Assembly (NCBI GenBank): GCA_017304845.1
Contig: JAFKLL010000022.1
Coordinates: forward strand, 1-55,640
DNA: 55,640 nucleotides
Origin: Solirubrobacterales bacterium
Lineage (GTDB): Bacteria > Actinomycetota > Thermoleophilia > Solirubrobacterales > 70-9
Direction: 5' to 3'
In this document: piece after piece, positions 15,840 through 22,983 of the stretch
Layout of the letters: every line of letters begins with the position of its first letter
Position numbering within the stretch: position 1 is the stretch's first letter
Translations under genes and position numbers: made by a program
The notes under the pieces: model-generated
Told to the model about the DNA's origin: nothing
Databases searched by the model: none
The model's input: the letters and a program-made list of their open reading frames with translations, nothing else

Positions 15840-17161
15840 GCCTCCTCGCCGGCGCCTTCGAGGCCTTCCGCGACGACCCGTCGCGGCCCGCCGTGATCGA
15901 TGACGAGCGGACCTGGAGCTGGCGCGAGTTCCTGGCCGAGGTCGAGCGGATCGCCGCCGACCTGGAGGGCGGTCCCGGGGGAGGGCCGGTCAACATCCTC
16001 CTCCCCTCCGGCACCCGGTTCCTGAGCACCTTCCTGGCTGCCGCGACGCTGGGACGGCCGGCCTGCACCCTTCACGCGGACTGGGCCGAGCCGGAACTGG
16101 AAGCGGCGATCGCGGACGTCGGGAGGTTCGAGCCCGAGAGCCCGGGGTCGGACGACCCCGTGTTCTACATCGGCTTCACCTCGGGGACCAGCGGACGGCC
16201 CAAGCCCTTCCTCCGGCGGCAGCGCTCCTGGTCGTCGAGCTTCGCCCCGGCCGGCGAGCTGTTCTCGGTCGAGGCGGGCGACCTGGTCTTCCTGCCGGGC
16301 TCGCTCCAGCACTCGCACTTTCTGTTCGGCGCGGTGTTCGCCCTGAACCGCGGGGCCGGGGCCCGGCTCTTCGACCGCTTCGACGCCACGCTGCTGGCGC
16401 GGGAGCTCGGCCAGACCTCGCGCGGCGTCCTGTACCTGGTCCCGACCATGCTGCTCGGCCTGGACGAGCTGGGGCGGTCCTTCCCCGGGGTCCACTCCGT
16501 GGTCGTCTCCGGGGCGAAGATGGAGCCCCATCACTGGGAGATCGCGCGTCGTCTCTTCCCCGAGGCGACGGTCGGCGAGCTCTACGGGGCGTCCGAGCTC
16601 AGCTTCGTGAGCGTGAACACCGAGGGCGAGCGCCCCGCCGACCCCGGCTACGTCGGCCGGCTGTTCCCCGGGGTCGAGCTGGAGATCAGGCCGCCGGGCG
16701 TCGTCTTCGTCCGCAGCCCCTACCTGTTCGAGGGCTACCTCGAAGGGTCGGAGATCGACACGCCGGTGGGCGAGGACGGATTCATGACCGTCGGCGACAT
16801 GGGCGCGCTGACCGAGGACGGGCTTTCGCTCTCCGGCCGCGCCTCGAACCTGCTCATCACCGGCGGCAAGAACGTGCATCCGGAGGAGGTGGAGGCGCAG
16901 CTGGCCGATCACCCGGCCGTCAAGGAGTGCGTGGTGATCGGCGTCCCTCACCCCCACTGGGGCGAGGAGCTGGTCGCCTTCCTGGTCCCGGCCGAGGACG
17001 GCCGTCCAGAGCCGGATTCCCTGCGAGCCCACCTGAAGGAGCGGGTCGCCTCCTACAAGGTGCCCAAGCGCTGGTTCCTGGTCGAGGAGATCCCGCGAAC
17101 CCGGGCCCAGAAGACCGACCGCTCCCCCGATGGCCTCTTCGAACGGGCCGTCGAGCTCTGA
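15836..17161 (+). CDS. AMP-dependent acyl-CoA synthetase/ligase (ANL superfamily)
   Basis: 441 residues, short for the family (500-550), mainly from a compact N-terminal part. It has the phosphate-binding loop GFTSGTSGRPK (about 114-124), the adenylate motif GELYGASE, GDMGALTEDG, the hinge/A8 region GRASNLLITGGKNVHPEEVE, and a C-terminal QKTDR with the candidate catalytic lysine. It activates a carboxylic acid, probably to a CoA thioester. The start is a TTG overlapping the DUF3037 stop (TTGA). Why an acyl ligase is coupled to a HipA-like kinase is not clear; the kinase could control it. Confidence 0.87.
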   Translation: MSLLAGAFEAFRDDPSRPAVIDDERTWSWREFLAEVERIAADLEGGPGGGPVNILLPSGTRFLSTFLAAATLGRPACTLHADWAEPELEAAIADVGRFEPESPGSDDPVFYIGFTSGTSGRPKPFLRRQRSWSSSFAPAGELFSVEAGDLVFLPGSLQHSHFLFGAVFALNRGAGARLFDRFDATLLARELGQTSRGVLYLVPTMLLGLDELGRSFPGVHSVVVSGAKMEPHHWEIARRLFPEATVGELYGASELSFVSVNTEGERPADPGYVGRLFPGVELEIRPPGVVFVRSPYLFEGYLEGSEIDTPVGEDGFMTVGDMGALTEDGLSLSGRASNLLITGGKNVHPEEVEAQLADHPAVKECVVIGVPHPHWGEELVAFLVPAEDGRPEPDSLRAHLKERVASYKVPKRWFLVEEIPRTRAQKTDRSPDGLFERAVEL

Positions 17162-17170
17162 CCGGCCGGG

Positions 17171-18136
17171 TCAGGCCGGGCGGCAGTCCAAGACGACCTT
17201 CCCGACCCCGGTCCGCGCCTCCACGGCCCGGTGCGCCTCGCCCGCCCGGGCGAGGGGAAGGACCGGGCCCAGGGTCGGGTTGAGACGACCCGACCGGCTG
17301 AGCTCGAACAGCTCGGCCAGGATCTCCTGGAAGGAGAGCGAGCCCGGATGCCCGAGCCACAGCCCGGAGACGTTCCAGCCGTTCTTGAGCAGGGCGCCGG
17401 TGCTGATCTTCGTCGGGGTGCCGCCGGCGACCCCGTAGACCACTGCCCGGCCCCCCGGCCTGAGCTGCCGGAGCATCGCCTCGAGCGTCTCGCCCCCGAC
17501 CATGTCGATGACCAGGTCGACCTTCCGCTCGAGCTGGTCGGCGAGCCGGTCCCGAAGCGAGCCGTCGCCATCGGACAGGACCGCCTGGTCCGCACCGAGC
17601 CGAAGCACATGGGCGGCCTTCTCCTCGCTGCTCGAGACGACCGTGATCTCTCCCGCGCCGCGTTGGCGGGCCAGCTGGATCAGCAGATGAGTCACCCCGC
17701 TGCCGGCTCCGCTGACCAGGATCCGTTCGCCGGGGGACAGCGTTTCGAGCAGCCGCCACGCGGTGGCCCCCTGGATCACCATCGCCAGCGCGACCTGATC
17801 GGAGATGTGGCCCGGGACCGGCGCCACGTCCTCGGTCGGCGCGGCGACCCGTTGGGCGTATCCGTTGCCGTCGAGCAGGGCCGCGACCCGGTCGCCGACC
17901 CGGAAGGGGCCCTCCGGATCAGCGGTGGCCACGGTGCCGACGACCTCCCATCCGGGCACGACCGGCAACGCCCTGCGGCCGAAGTACTCGCCCCAGCGCA
18001 CGAGGACGTCGCCGAAGTTCACCCCGGCGGAGTCGACCTCGATCAGCGTCCGTCCGGGCCCGACGACGGGTTCCGGAACCTCGACACAGGCGAGGACCGA
18101 CGGATCCCCGAACTCGTCTACTCGAACGGCCAGCAC
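17171..18136 (-). CDS. Quinone oxidoreductase-like zinc-type alcohol dehydrogenase family protein
   Basis: 321 residues, medium-chain dehydrogenase/reductase fold. N-terminal GroES-like part (VEVPEPVVGPGRTLIEVDSA), VNFGD typical of quinone oxidoreductases, and the nucleotide-binding ILVSGAGSGVTHLLIQLA near residue 140. The zinc-binding cysteines of true alcohol dehydrogenases are absent, so it is probably an NADPH:quinone or enone reductase. The GTG start lies 7 bases after TAGCCT, which overlaps the TAG stop of the HAD gene upstream. Confidence 0.87.
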   Translation of the reverse strand: MLAVRVDEFGDPSVLACVEVPEPVVGPGRTLIEVDSAGVNFGDVLVRWGEYFGRRALPVVPGWEVVGTVATADPEGPFRVGDRVAALLDGNGYAQRVAAPTEDVAPVPGHISDQVALAMVIQGATAWRLLETLSPGERILVSGAGSGVTHLLIQLARQRGAGEITVVSSSEEKAAHVLRLGADQAVLSDGDGSLRDRLADQLERKVDLVIDMVGGETLEAMLRQLRPGGRAVVYGVAGGTPTKISTGALLKNGWNVSGLWLGHPGSLSFQEILAELFELSRSGRLNPTLGPVLPLARAGEAHRAVEARTGVGKVVLDCRPA

Positions 18137-18143
18137 GGGCCGC

Positions 18144-18149
18144 AGGCTA
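18144..18149 (-). promoter_or_regulatory. -10 element for the quinone oxidoreductase, overlapping the HAD stop codon
   Basis: TAGCCT on the minus strand, 7 bases before the GTG. Its TAG (18149-18147) is also the stop codon of the preceding HAD hydrolase gene. Confidence 0.5.
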
Positions 18150-18932
18150 CCCCAAGGCTTCTGGCAGGTCCGCGATCGAGTCGACCGTGAGGGTCGGCTC
18201 GATGCCGGACTCGGCGACCCGTTCCGGCTGGTACTTGCCGGTCCGGACCAGGACGGAGGCGATGCCGGCGTTCAGGCCGCCGCCGATATCGCCCTCGATG
18301 TCGTCGCCGACCATGACCGTGCGCCCGGCTTCGGCGCCGACGTCGGCCAGCGCCATCCGGAAGAAGTCCTTGGAGGGCTTGCCGACCACGATCGCCTCCT
18401 TCTCCGCCGCGTACTCGAGCGCCGCCGAGAAGGCGCCGACGTCCAGGACCAGGCCGTCCTCGCGCTTCCAGTAGCGGTTGTGCTGGAGCGCGATCAGCTC
18501 CGCCCCGTCCATCATCTGGCGGAAGGCGTGGCTCAGGGTCTCGGCGGAGAACATCGGCCCGAGGTCGCCGAGCACGATCGCGTCGGCCTTCTGGTCGGTG
18601 CCGACCACGTCGATCTCCTCGAGATCCTCACGCAGCGAGCGGGCCACCATCAGGTTCACCTTCGAGAAGCCCTTCTCTCGGCAGTAGCGGACCGCCATCG
18701 CGGCCGGGGTGAGGACCTCCTCGTCGGCCACGTCCAGACCGGCCCGCCGGACCCGGGCGATCACCTCCTTGCGGGAGATCGAACTGGTGTTGGTCACCAG
18801 CCGGATCCCGCCGGCGATCTCCCGCAGCCGAGCGAGCGCCTCGGGCGCGCCGTCGATCACGTCGCCGTGGATGTAGAGCACCCCCTCGACATCGAGCAGG
18901 ACCGCATCCGGTTTCGGGGGAAGTTCGCTCAT
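18147..18932 (-). CDS. HAD-superfamily subfamily IIA phosphatase (LHPP/NagD-like)
   Basis: 261 residues. Motif I is LLDVEGVLYIHG (nucleophile D13; the usual second Asp is Glu), motif II RLVTNTSS, the cap-domain region follows, then VVGKPSKDFF and the acidic motif VMVGDDIEGDI. This matches the LHPP-like branch of HAD-IIA phosphatases, which act on small phosphorylated compounds or phospho-lysine/histidine. The ATG is 6 bases after TACATT, so the message is probably leaderless; the open frame continues upstream but without family similarity. Confidence 0.87.
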   Translation of the reverse strand: MSELPPKPDAVLLDVEGVLYIHGDVIDGAPEALARLREIAGGIRLVTNTSSISRKEVIARVRRAGLDVADEEVLTPAAMAVRYCREKGFSKVNLMVARSLREDLEEIDVVGTDQKADAIVLGDLGPMFSAETLSHAFRQMMDGAELIALQHNRYWKREDGLVLDVGAFSAALEYAAEKEAIVVGKPSKDFFRMALADVGAEAGRTVMVGDDIEGDIGGGLNAGIASVLVRTGKYQPERVAESGIEPTLTVDSIADLPEALG

Positions 18933-18938
18933 ACGAAG

Positions 18939-18944
18939 AATGTA
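18939..18944 (-). promoter_or_regulatory. -10 element for the HAD phosphatase (leaderless)
   Basis: TACATT on the minus strand, 6 bases before the ATG. Confidence 0.5.
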
Positions 18945-19012
18945 TTCCCCGAGGCCCGCCCGAAACCTGTCCCGCCGGACAAGACCGTCCGTGGCCGGCT
19001 GTCCCGCCGGTT

Positions 19013-19840
19013 TCAGGCCCGGTCGACGTAGAGGATCTGGGAGGCCGAGCCGCAGCGGCCCGTCCCGTCGTAGAGCGTGGTGGTGGTCAGCCCGGACCCG
19101 CCGGGATCGACGTCGGTGCGCGAGTCGAGGCCGATCCACTCCCCGTCCGGTTCGCGGAGCAGGGAGAGGTTGAGGTCGCAGTTGACGAAGAGGAACTCGC
19201 CGAAGGCGACCGGGTGGGCCAGCCCGTTGCCGAAATCGGCGGCCGCCGCGGCCCGCTGCGCCCCGCTCGGGATCTCGCCGGGAACCAGGGGGAAGTCGAG
19301 ACGGAACCATCCCGACCCGGTGGGGCCGACCCGATCGGGGCCGCCCTCCAGGGCGAGGACCGTGTTGGTGTTGCGGTGGAAGGCGTCGCCCTCGCCGTCG
19401 GCCCAGAGGCTGCGGTCGACCTCGCGGGCCGTCTCCGGCCCGGGCAGGCGCTCGGCCGCCGGCGCCGCGCCCTCGGGGAGGTCGACCCGGCCCCGCCGGA
19501 TCAGGATCGCGCGCGCGTCGATCACCACCCGGCCGTCGCTGATCAGCCGGACCGCGACGACCCGCTGGCGCCGCCCGGGCTTGACGGTCTCCGACTCGAT
19601 CCGCACCGGGCCGAGCAGGACCGGGCCGTAGAAGCTCATGTTGAGCGAGGCGACCCGGAGCGCGCCCCCGTCGGAATGGGCCTCGGCCGATCGCACGATC
19701 AGCGCGGCCGGAGCCCCGCCGTGGGCGGCGTCCTCCTGCCAGGGGCCGCGGGCCAGCCCGGTCAGCTCGAGCTCCTCCACCAACCCGTCCCCCGGATCAC
19801 CCGCGCCGATCGACGGCAGCGCGACCGCCTCCTCGCTCAA
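19013..19840 (-). CDS. Acyl-CoA thioesterase-like double-hotdog protein
   Basis: 275 residues. The N-terminal hotdog begins around LARGPWQEDAAHGGAPAALIVR and SLNMSFYGPVLLGPVRIESE, and the C-terminal half contains VNCDLNLSLLREPDGEWIGLDSRT followed by YDGTGRCGSASQILYVDRA, the typical TesB/4HBT_3 ending. It should hydrolyse acyl-CoA thioesters; chain length unknown. The start is a TTG overlapping the stop of the membrane-protein gene upstream (TTGA), with GGAGC as a weak ribosome site, so the two genes form an operon. The upstream part of the open frame is the shadow of that gene. Confidence 0.8.
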   Translation of the reverse strand: MSEEAVALPSIGAGDPGDGLVEELELTGLARGPWQEDAAHGGAPAALIVRSAEAHSDGGALRVASLNMSFYGPVLLGPVRIESETVKPGRRQRVVAVRLISDGRVVIDARAILIRRGRVDLPEGAAPAAERLPGPETAREVDRSLWADGEGDAFHRNTNTVLALEGGPDRVGPTGSGWFRLDFPLVPGEIPSGAQRAAAAADFGNGLAHPVAFGEFLFVNCDLNLSLLREPDGEWIGLDSRTDVDPGGSGLTTTTLYDGTGRCGSASQILYVDRA

Positions 19841-20214
19841 GCTCGGCTCCGTTCGGCGGCCAGCAGCAGTGCCGCGCCGAGCGCGCCCGCCCCGGCCACA
19901 CCGGCGGTGATCGCCACCCCGCGGGAGCCGATCTCGTTCCGGCCGATCAGGGTCGCCGCCGCGTCGCCGAGATCGGAGATCATCGAGACGGCCAGCCAGT
20001 CCGAGGCGTCCCCGCGGAGAGCGGCGGCCAGGGTCCCGGATCCGAGCGCGATGTCGCGGAGACCGAGCGCCCGCAGGATGACCGTGGCCCCGGGCCGTTC
20101 GGCGTCGCCACCGACCCAGGTCCGTCCCATGCGGGTCGGTGCGCTGCTGGCGAAGATGCCGAATCCGATCCGCGCGAGGCCGTAGCCGGCGTTCAGTGCT
20201 CTTCCGCTGTCCAT
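19837..20214 (-). CDS. Small membrane protein of unknown function
   Basis: 125 residues with hydrophobic stretches near 8-24, 46-66 and 100-120. I do not recognise the family with confidence; it resembles small DUF4267-like proteins of actinobacteria. It is the first gene of a two-gene operon with the thioesterase. The ATG lies 6 bases after TAGGTT (leaderless), back to back with the leaderless promoter of the GST-like gene. Confidence 0.7.
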   Translation of the reverse strand: MDSGRALNAGYGLARIGFGIFASSAPTRMGRTWVGGDAERPGATVILRALGLRDIALGSGTLAAALRGDASDWLAVSMISDLGDAAATLIGRNEIGSRGVAITAGVAGAGALGAALLLAAERSRA

Positions 20215-20220
20215 GCCCGA

Positions 20221-20226
20221 AACCTA
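20221..20226 (-). promoter_or_regulatory. -10 element for the membrane protein/thioesterase operon (leaderless)
   Basis: TAGGTT on the minus strand, 6 bases before the ATG. Confidence 0.5.
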
Positions 20227-20254
20227 CCCAGTTGCCCCGCCCGGGATCGCGGCG

Positions 20255-20260
20255 TAGAGT
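20255..20260 (+). promoter_or_regulatory. -10 element for the GST-like gene (leaderless)
   Basis: TAGAGT, 7 bases before the ATG; TTGCCC at 20232-20237 gives a possible -35 with 17-base spacing. Confidence 0.55.
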
Positions 20261-20267
20261 CCCGCCC

Positions 20268-21005
20268 ATGCCGATCACGGAGAAGGTCACGCTCCATGCC
20301 CTGCCGCCGTCCCACCCCTGCGCGGCGGTCGCCGCCGCGCTGGACCTGAAGGGCGTCGAGTACGAGTGGGTGAACCTCGACTACGGGACCCACAACCAGC
20401 AGATCGAGGAACTCTACGGCGAGGGGGCGAAGACGGTGCCCGGGCTCAGCGTCGGCGACGAGCGGATCCACGGCTCGACCGCGATCTTCCGCCGGCTCGA
20501 GGAACTGGTCCCCGAGAACCCGCTCTACCCGGAGGGGATCGCCGATCGGGTCCGCGAGGCCGAGCTCTGGGGCGACGGCGCCTTCCAGGACCTGGGTCGA
20601 CGGCTGCCCTGGGGCGCGCTCTACTTCCGCCCGGAGCGCCTGGGCCGTTTGAACGGGGTCGACGAGCTCGACCCGGCCGGGACCGACTTCGCGATGAAGT
20701 TCATCCGGGCCACCTGGAAGTACCACAGCCTCAGCTCGGTCCGGATCGCCGAGGACCTGAAGGGGCTGCCGGCGATGGTCGAGGAGATCGAGGGCTTCGC
20801 CGCCGACGGCCTGATCGACGGGGACGCCCCGACCGCGGCCGACCTGCAGATCGGCGCGACCGTCCGGGTCCTGCTCTCCCTCGGCGATGTCGCGCCCCTG
20901 TTCGAGGGAACCGCCGCCGCCCGGATCGCGGAACGCAACTTCGAGCTCTACGGGGAGTTCGTCCCGGCCGGCGCCTTCCCGGCCTCCTGGCTGCCCGCCT
21001 CCTGA
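20268..21005 (+). CDS. Glutathione S-transferase-like protein
   Basis: 245 residues: a thioredoxin-fold N-terminal domain (VTLHALPPSHPCAAVAAALDLKG, cis-Pro region KTVPGLSVGDERIHGSTAIFRRLEE) and an all-helical C-terminal domain. The Pro-Cys at 17-18 takes the place of the catalytic Ser/Cys. The thiol cofactor is uncertain, since actinobacteria generally use mycothiol rather than glutathione. Its last 58 bases overlap the 3' end of the convergent cyclopropane-synthase-like gene. Confidence 0.82.
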   Translation: MPITEKVTLHALPPSHPCAAVAAALDLKGVEYEWVNLDYGTHNQQIEELYGEGAKTVPGLSVGDERIHGSTAIFRRLEELVPENPLYPEGIADRVREAELWGDGAFQDLGRRLPWGALYFRPERLGRLNGVDELDPAGTDFAMKFIRATWKYHSLSSVRIAEDLKGLPAMVEEIEGFAADGLIDGDAPTAADLQIGATVRVLLSLGDVAPLFEGTAAARIAERNFELYGEFVPAGAFPASWLPAS

Positions 21006-22183
21006 CGGGCCCGGGCGCCCGGCTTCTCCAGCCGGAACTGGAAGTCACTGTTGCGTCCTGACCGGAAGCCGCCCTCGGCCACGCATAGATAGAGCACCCA
21101 CATCCGTCGGAAACGCTCGTCGTAGCCGAGCTCTTCCAACCGGCCGGCGGCGGCCAGGAAGCGAAGGCGCCACTCGGCGAGGGTCTCGGCATAGTCGAGC
21201 CGCAGCTCGTCGGACCAACCGATCTCGAGGTCGGTGCCGTCCAGGCAGCGACGGATCTCGGCGACCGAGGGCAGGCAGCCGCCCGGGAAGATGTAGCGGC
21301 TAATGAAGCTGCGCGAGGCCTTTTCCAGATCGTAGGCCTCGTCGGCGACGGTGATCGCCTGGAGCAGCATGCTGCCGTCTCGCTTCAGTAGCCGGGAGCA
21401 CTGCTCGAAGTAGGTCGGGAAGTCCTGCCAACCGACCGCCTCGATCATCTCGATCGAGACCAGCCGGTCATAGGCGCCGGTCAGGTCGCGGTAGTCGACC
21501 TCCAGTACTTCGATCCGGTCCTCGAGGCCGGCGGCGGCAACCCGCCGACGGGCGAGGACGGCCTGTTCCTTCGAGATCGTGGTGGTGGTGATCCGGCAGC
21601 CGGAACGCTCTGCGAGATGAACCGAGAGACCGCCCCAGCCGGTCCCGATCTCCAGCAGATGAACCTCAGGCGAGAGGTCGAGCTGGTCGCAGATCTGATC
21701 CATCTTCGCCAGCTGAGCCGATTCCAGGGTCTGGCCCTCGCCCTTCCGGTAGAGGGCGGCCGAGTAGTTCATCGAGTCGTCGAGGAACAGCGAGAAGAGA
21801 TCGTTGCCGAGGTCGTAGTGGGCGGCGATCTGCCTCCTGCCGCGAGAACGCGTGGTGCGCGGCATCAGCAGGCCGAGTCGCTGCGCCGGCCAGGTCAGAA
21901 AGCGGAACCGGCGGCGCAGGTCGTCGAGCCGGTGCAGATTGAGCCCGGCGATGGTGGCCAGGGCGACCAGGTCGTCGCAATCCCACTCACCGAGCATGTA
22001 TCCCTCAGCCATCCCGGTGCTGCCGCGCAGCATCCGCCGCCACGCCCGAGGCGAGTGGACCGTGACCGTCGCGGCCAGTTCAGCCTGCGGGTCGCCGATG
22101 AAGGTGGCGCGGCCCTGCCCGACGAACTCGATGCGAGCGGTCCCGATCCGACCGATCACCGCGAGGACGAGACGGCGCCACAT
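20948..22183 (-). CDS. Cyclopropane-fatty-acyl-phospholipid synthase family methyltransferase
   Basis: 411 residues. An N-terminal Cfa domain (GSTGMAEGYMLGEWDCDDL near 55-73) is followed by HYDLGNDLF and the SAM-binding motif LLEIGTGWGGLSVHLA (about 174-189), then SIEMIEAVG and YIFPGGCLPS, all diagnostic of Cfa-type enzymes acting on unsaturated phospholipid chains. It is the last gene of a flavin oxidase / DUF1365 / Cfa operon, overlapping DUF1365 by 28 bases, and the C-terminal 20 residues are an Ala/Gly-rich tail encoded opposite the GST-like gene. The product could be a cyclopropane, a mid-chain methyl branch or a furan precursor. Confidence 0.88.
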   Translation of the reverse strand: MWRRLVLAVIGRIGTARIEFVGQGRATFIGDPQAELAATVTVHSPRAWRRMLRGSTGMAEGYMLGEWDCDDLVALATIAGLNLHRLDDLRRRFRFLTWPAQRLGLLMPRTTRSRGRRQIAAHYDLGNDLFSLFLDDSMNYSAALYRKGEGQTLESAQLAKMDQICDQLDLSPEVHLLEIGTGWGGLSVHLAERSGCRITTTTISKEQAVLARRRVAAAGLEDRIEVLEVDYRDLTGAYDRLVSIEMIEAVGWQDFPTYFEQCSRLLKRDGSMLLQAITVADEAYDLEKASRSFISRYIFPGGCLPSVAEIRRCLDGTDLEIGWSDELRLDYAETLAEWRLRFLAAAGRLEELGYDERFRRMWVLYLCVAEGGFRSGRNSDFQFRLEKPGARARQEAGSQEAGKAPAGTNSP

Positions 22184-22983
22184 GGCGACAGACTCCCGCT
22201 TTTGGGTCCCGGCGGCAAGTCGGGGTTCCCTCCGCCCCCTGGGTGCCGGTGATATCGGGCCCCGGCCAGCCAGGTCCGGGCCGCCTCCAGGTGGATCCCG
22301 CCCAGCACCTTGACCGGCATCGGCACGCGGGTCGCCAGCAGACAGCCCAGGAGCCGGCGGCTCAGCTCCCGCCGCTTCAGGTTGAGGGTGGCATCGAAGT
22401 GAAGCTCACCCGCAAGCCGGCTCTCCATGTGGACCGAGAGGGTCCTTCCGGGGTCGGCGAAGACCAGCTCGTAGCGATGGTCCATCCCCATCAGCGGCGA
22501 GACGTGGAGCCGCTTGGCGACCTCGGCGGCCAGCACCCCGGGCCGTCTGGGCAGGTCGACCAGGTATGTGTGCCGCTCGTTCCAGGGAGTGTTGTGCACC
22601 TCGGCCAGGACAGTCTCGACCCGAGCGCCGTCCGGGTCGAAGCAGTAGTAGAAGGTGACCGGGTTGAAGCAGACGCCCCAGTACCGCAGGTGGGTGAGCA
22701 TGCGGATCGGGCCGGCAGGCCGGCGGCTCGTCCGGTCCTCGACCAGGTCCCGGACCGCCTCGCCCAGCGGGCGGCCACCGGGTCCGAGGTAGTCGGCCCG
22801 GCGGAAGCGGGCCGGTGAGCGGGGCCGGGTCGACCAGAGCGGGTGGATGCCCATCACTTCGTCCAGTTCGTCCAGATCGAGGTAGACCATGAAGATCCGG
22901 TACTCGAACTCACGGGCGACCGGCTCGAAGCGACGGTGCCTGATCCGGCCGTCGTAGATGGCGCTTTCGTGGGTCGGTCTCAT
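22156..22983 (-). CDS. DUF1365-family protein
   Basis: 275 residues. The conserved DUF1365 features are SAIYDGRIRHRRFEPVAREFEYRIF at the start, RMLTHLRYWGVCFNPVTFYYCFD in the middle (about 94-116) and EVHNTPWNERHTYLV. The biochemical role is not established; the family is consistently encoded between an amine-oxidase-like flavoprotein and a Cfa-type methyltransferase, as here, and is assumed to take part in fatty-acid modification. It overlaps the flavoprotein stop by ATGA and runs 28 bases into the Cfa gene. The C-terminal 30 residues (Gly/Pro/Ser-rich) are probably non-conserved. Confidence 0.87.
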   Translation of the reverse strand: MRPTHESAIYDGRIRHRRFEPVAREFEYRIFMVYLDLDELDEVMGIHPLWSTRPRSPARFRRADYLGPGGRPLGEAVRDLVEDRTSRRPAGPIRMLTHLRYWGVCFNPVTFYYCFDPDGARVETVLAEVHNTPWNERHTYLVDLPRRPGVLAAEVAKRLHVSPLMGMDHRYELVFADPGRTLSVHMESRLAGELHFDATLNLKRRELSRRLLGCLLATRVPMPVKVLGGIHLEAARTWLAGARYHRHPGGGGNPDLPPGPKSGSLSPCGAVSSSR

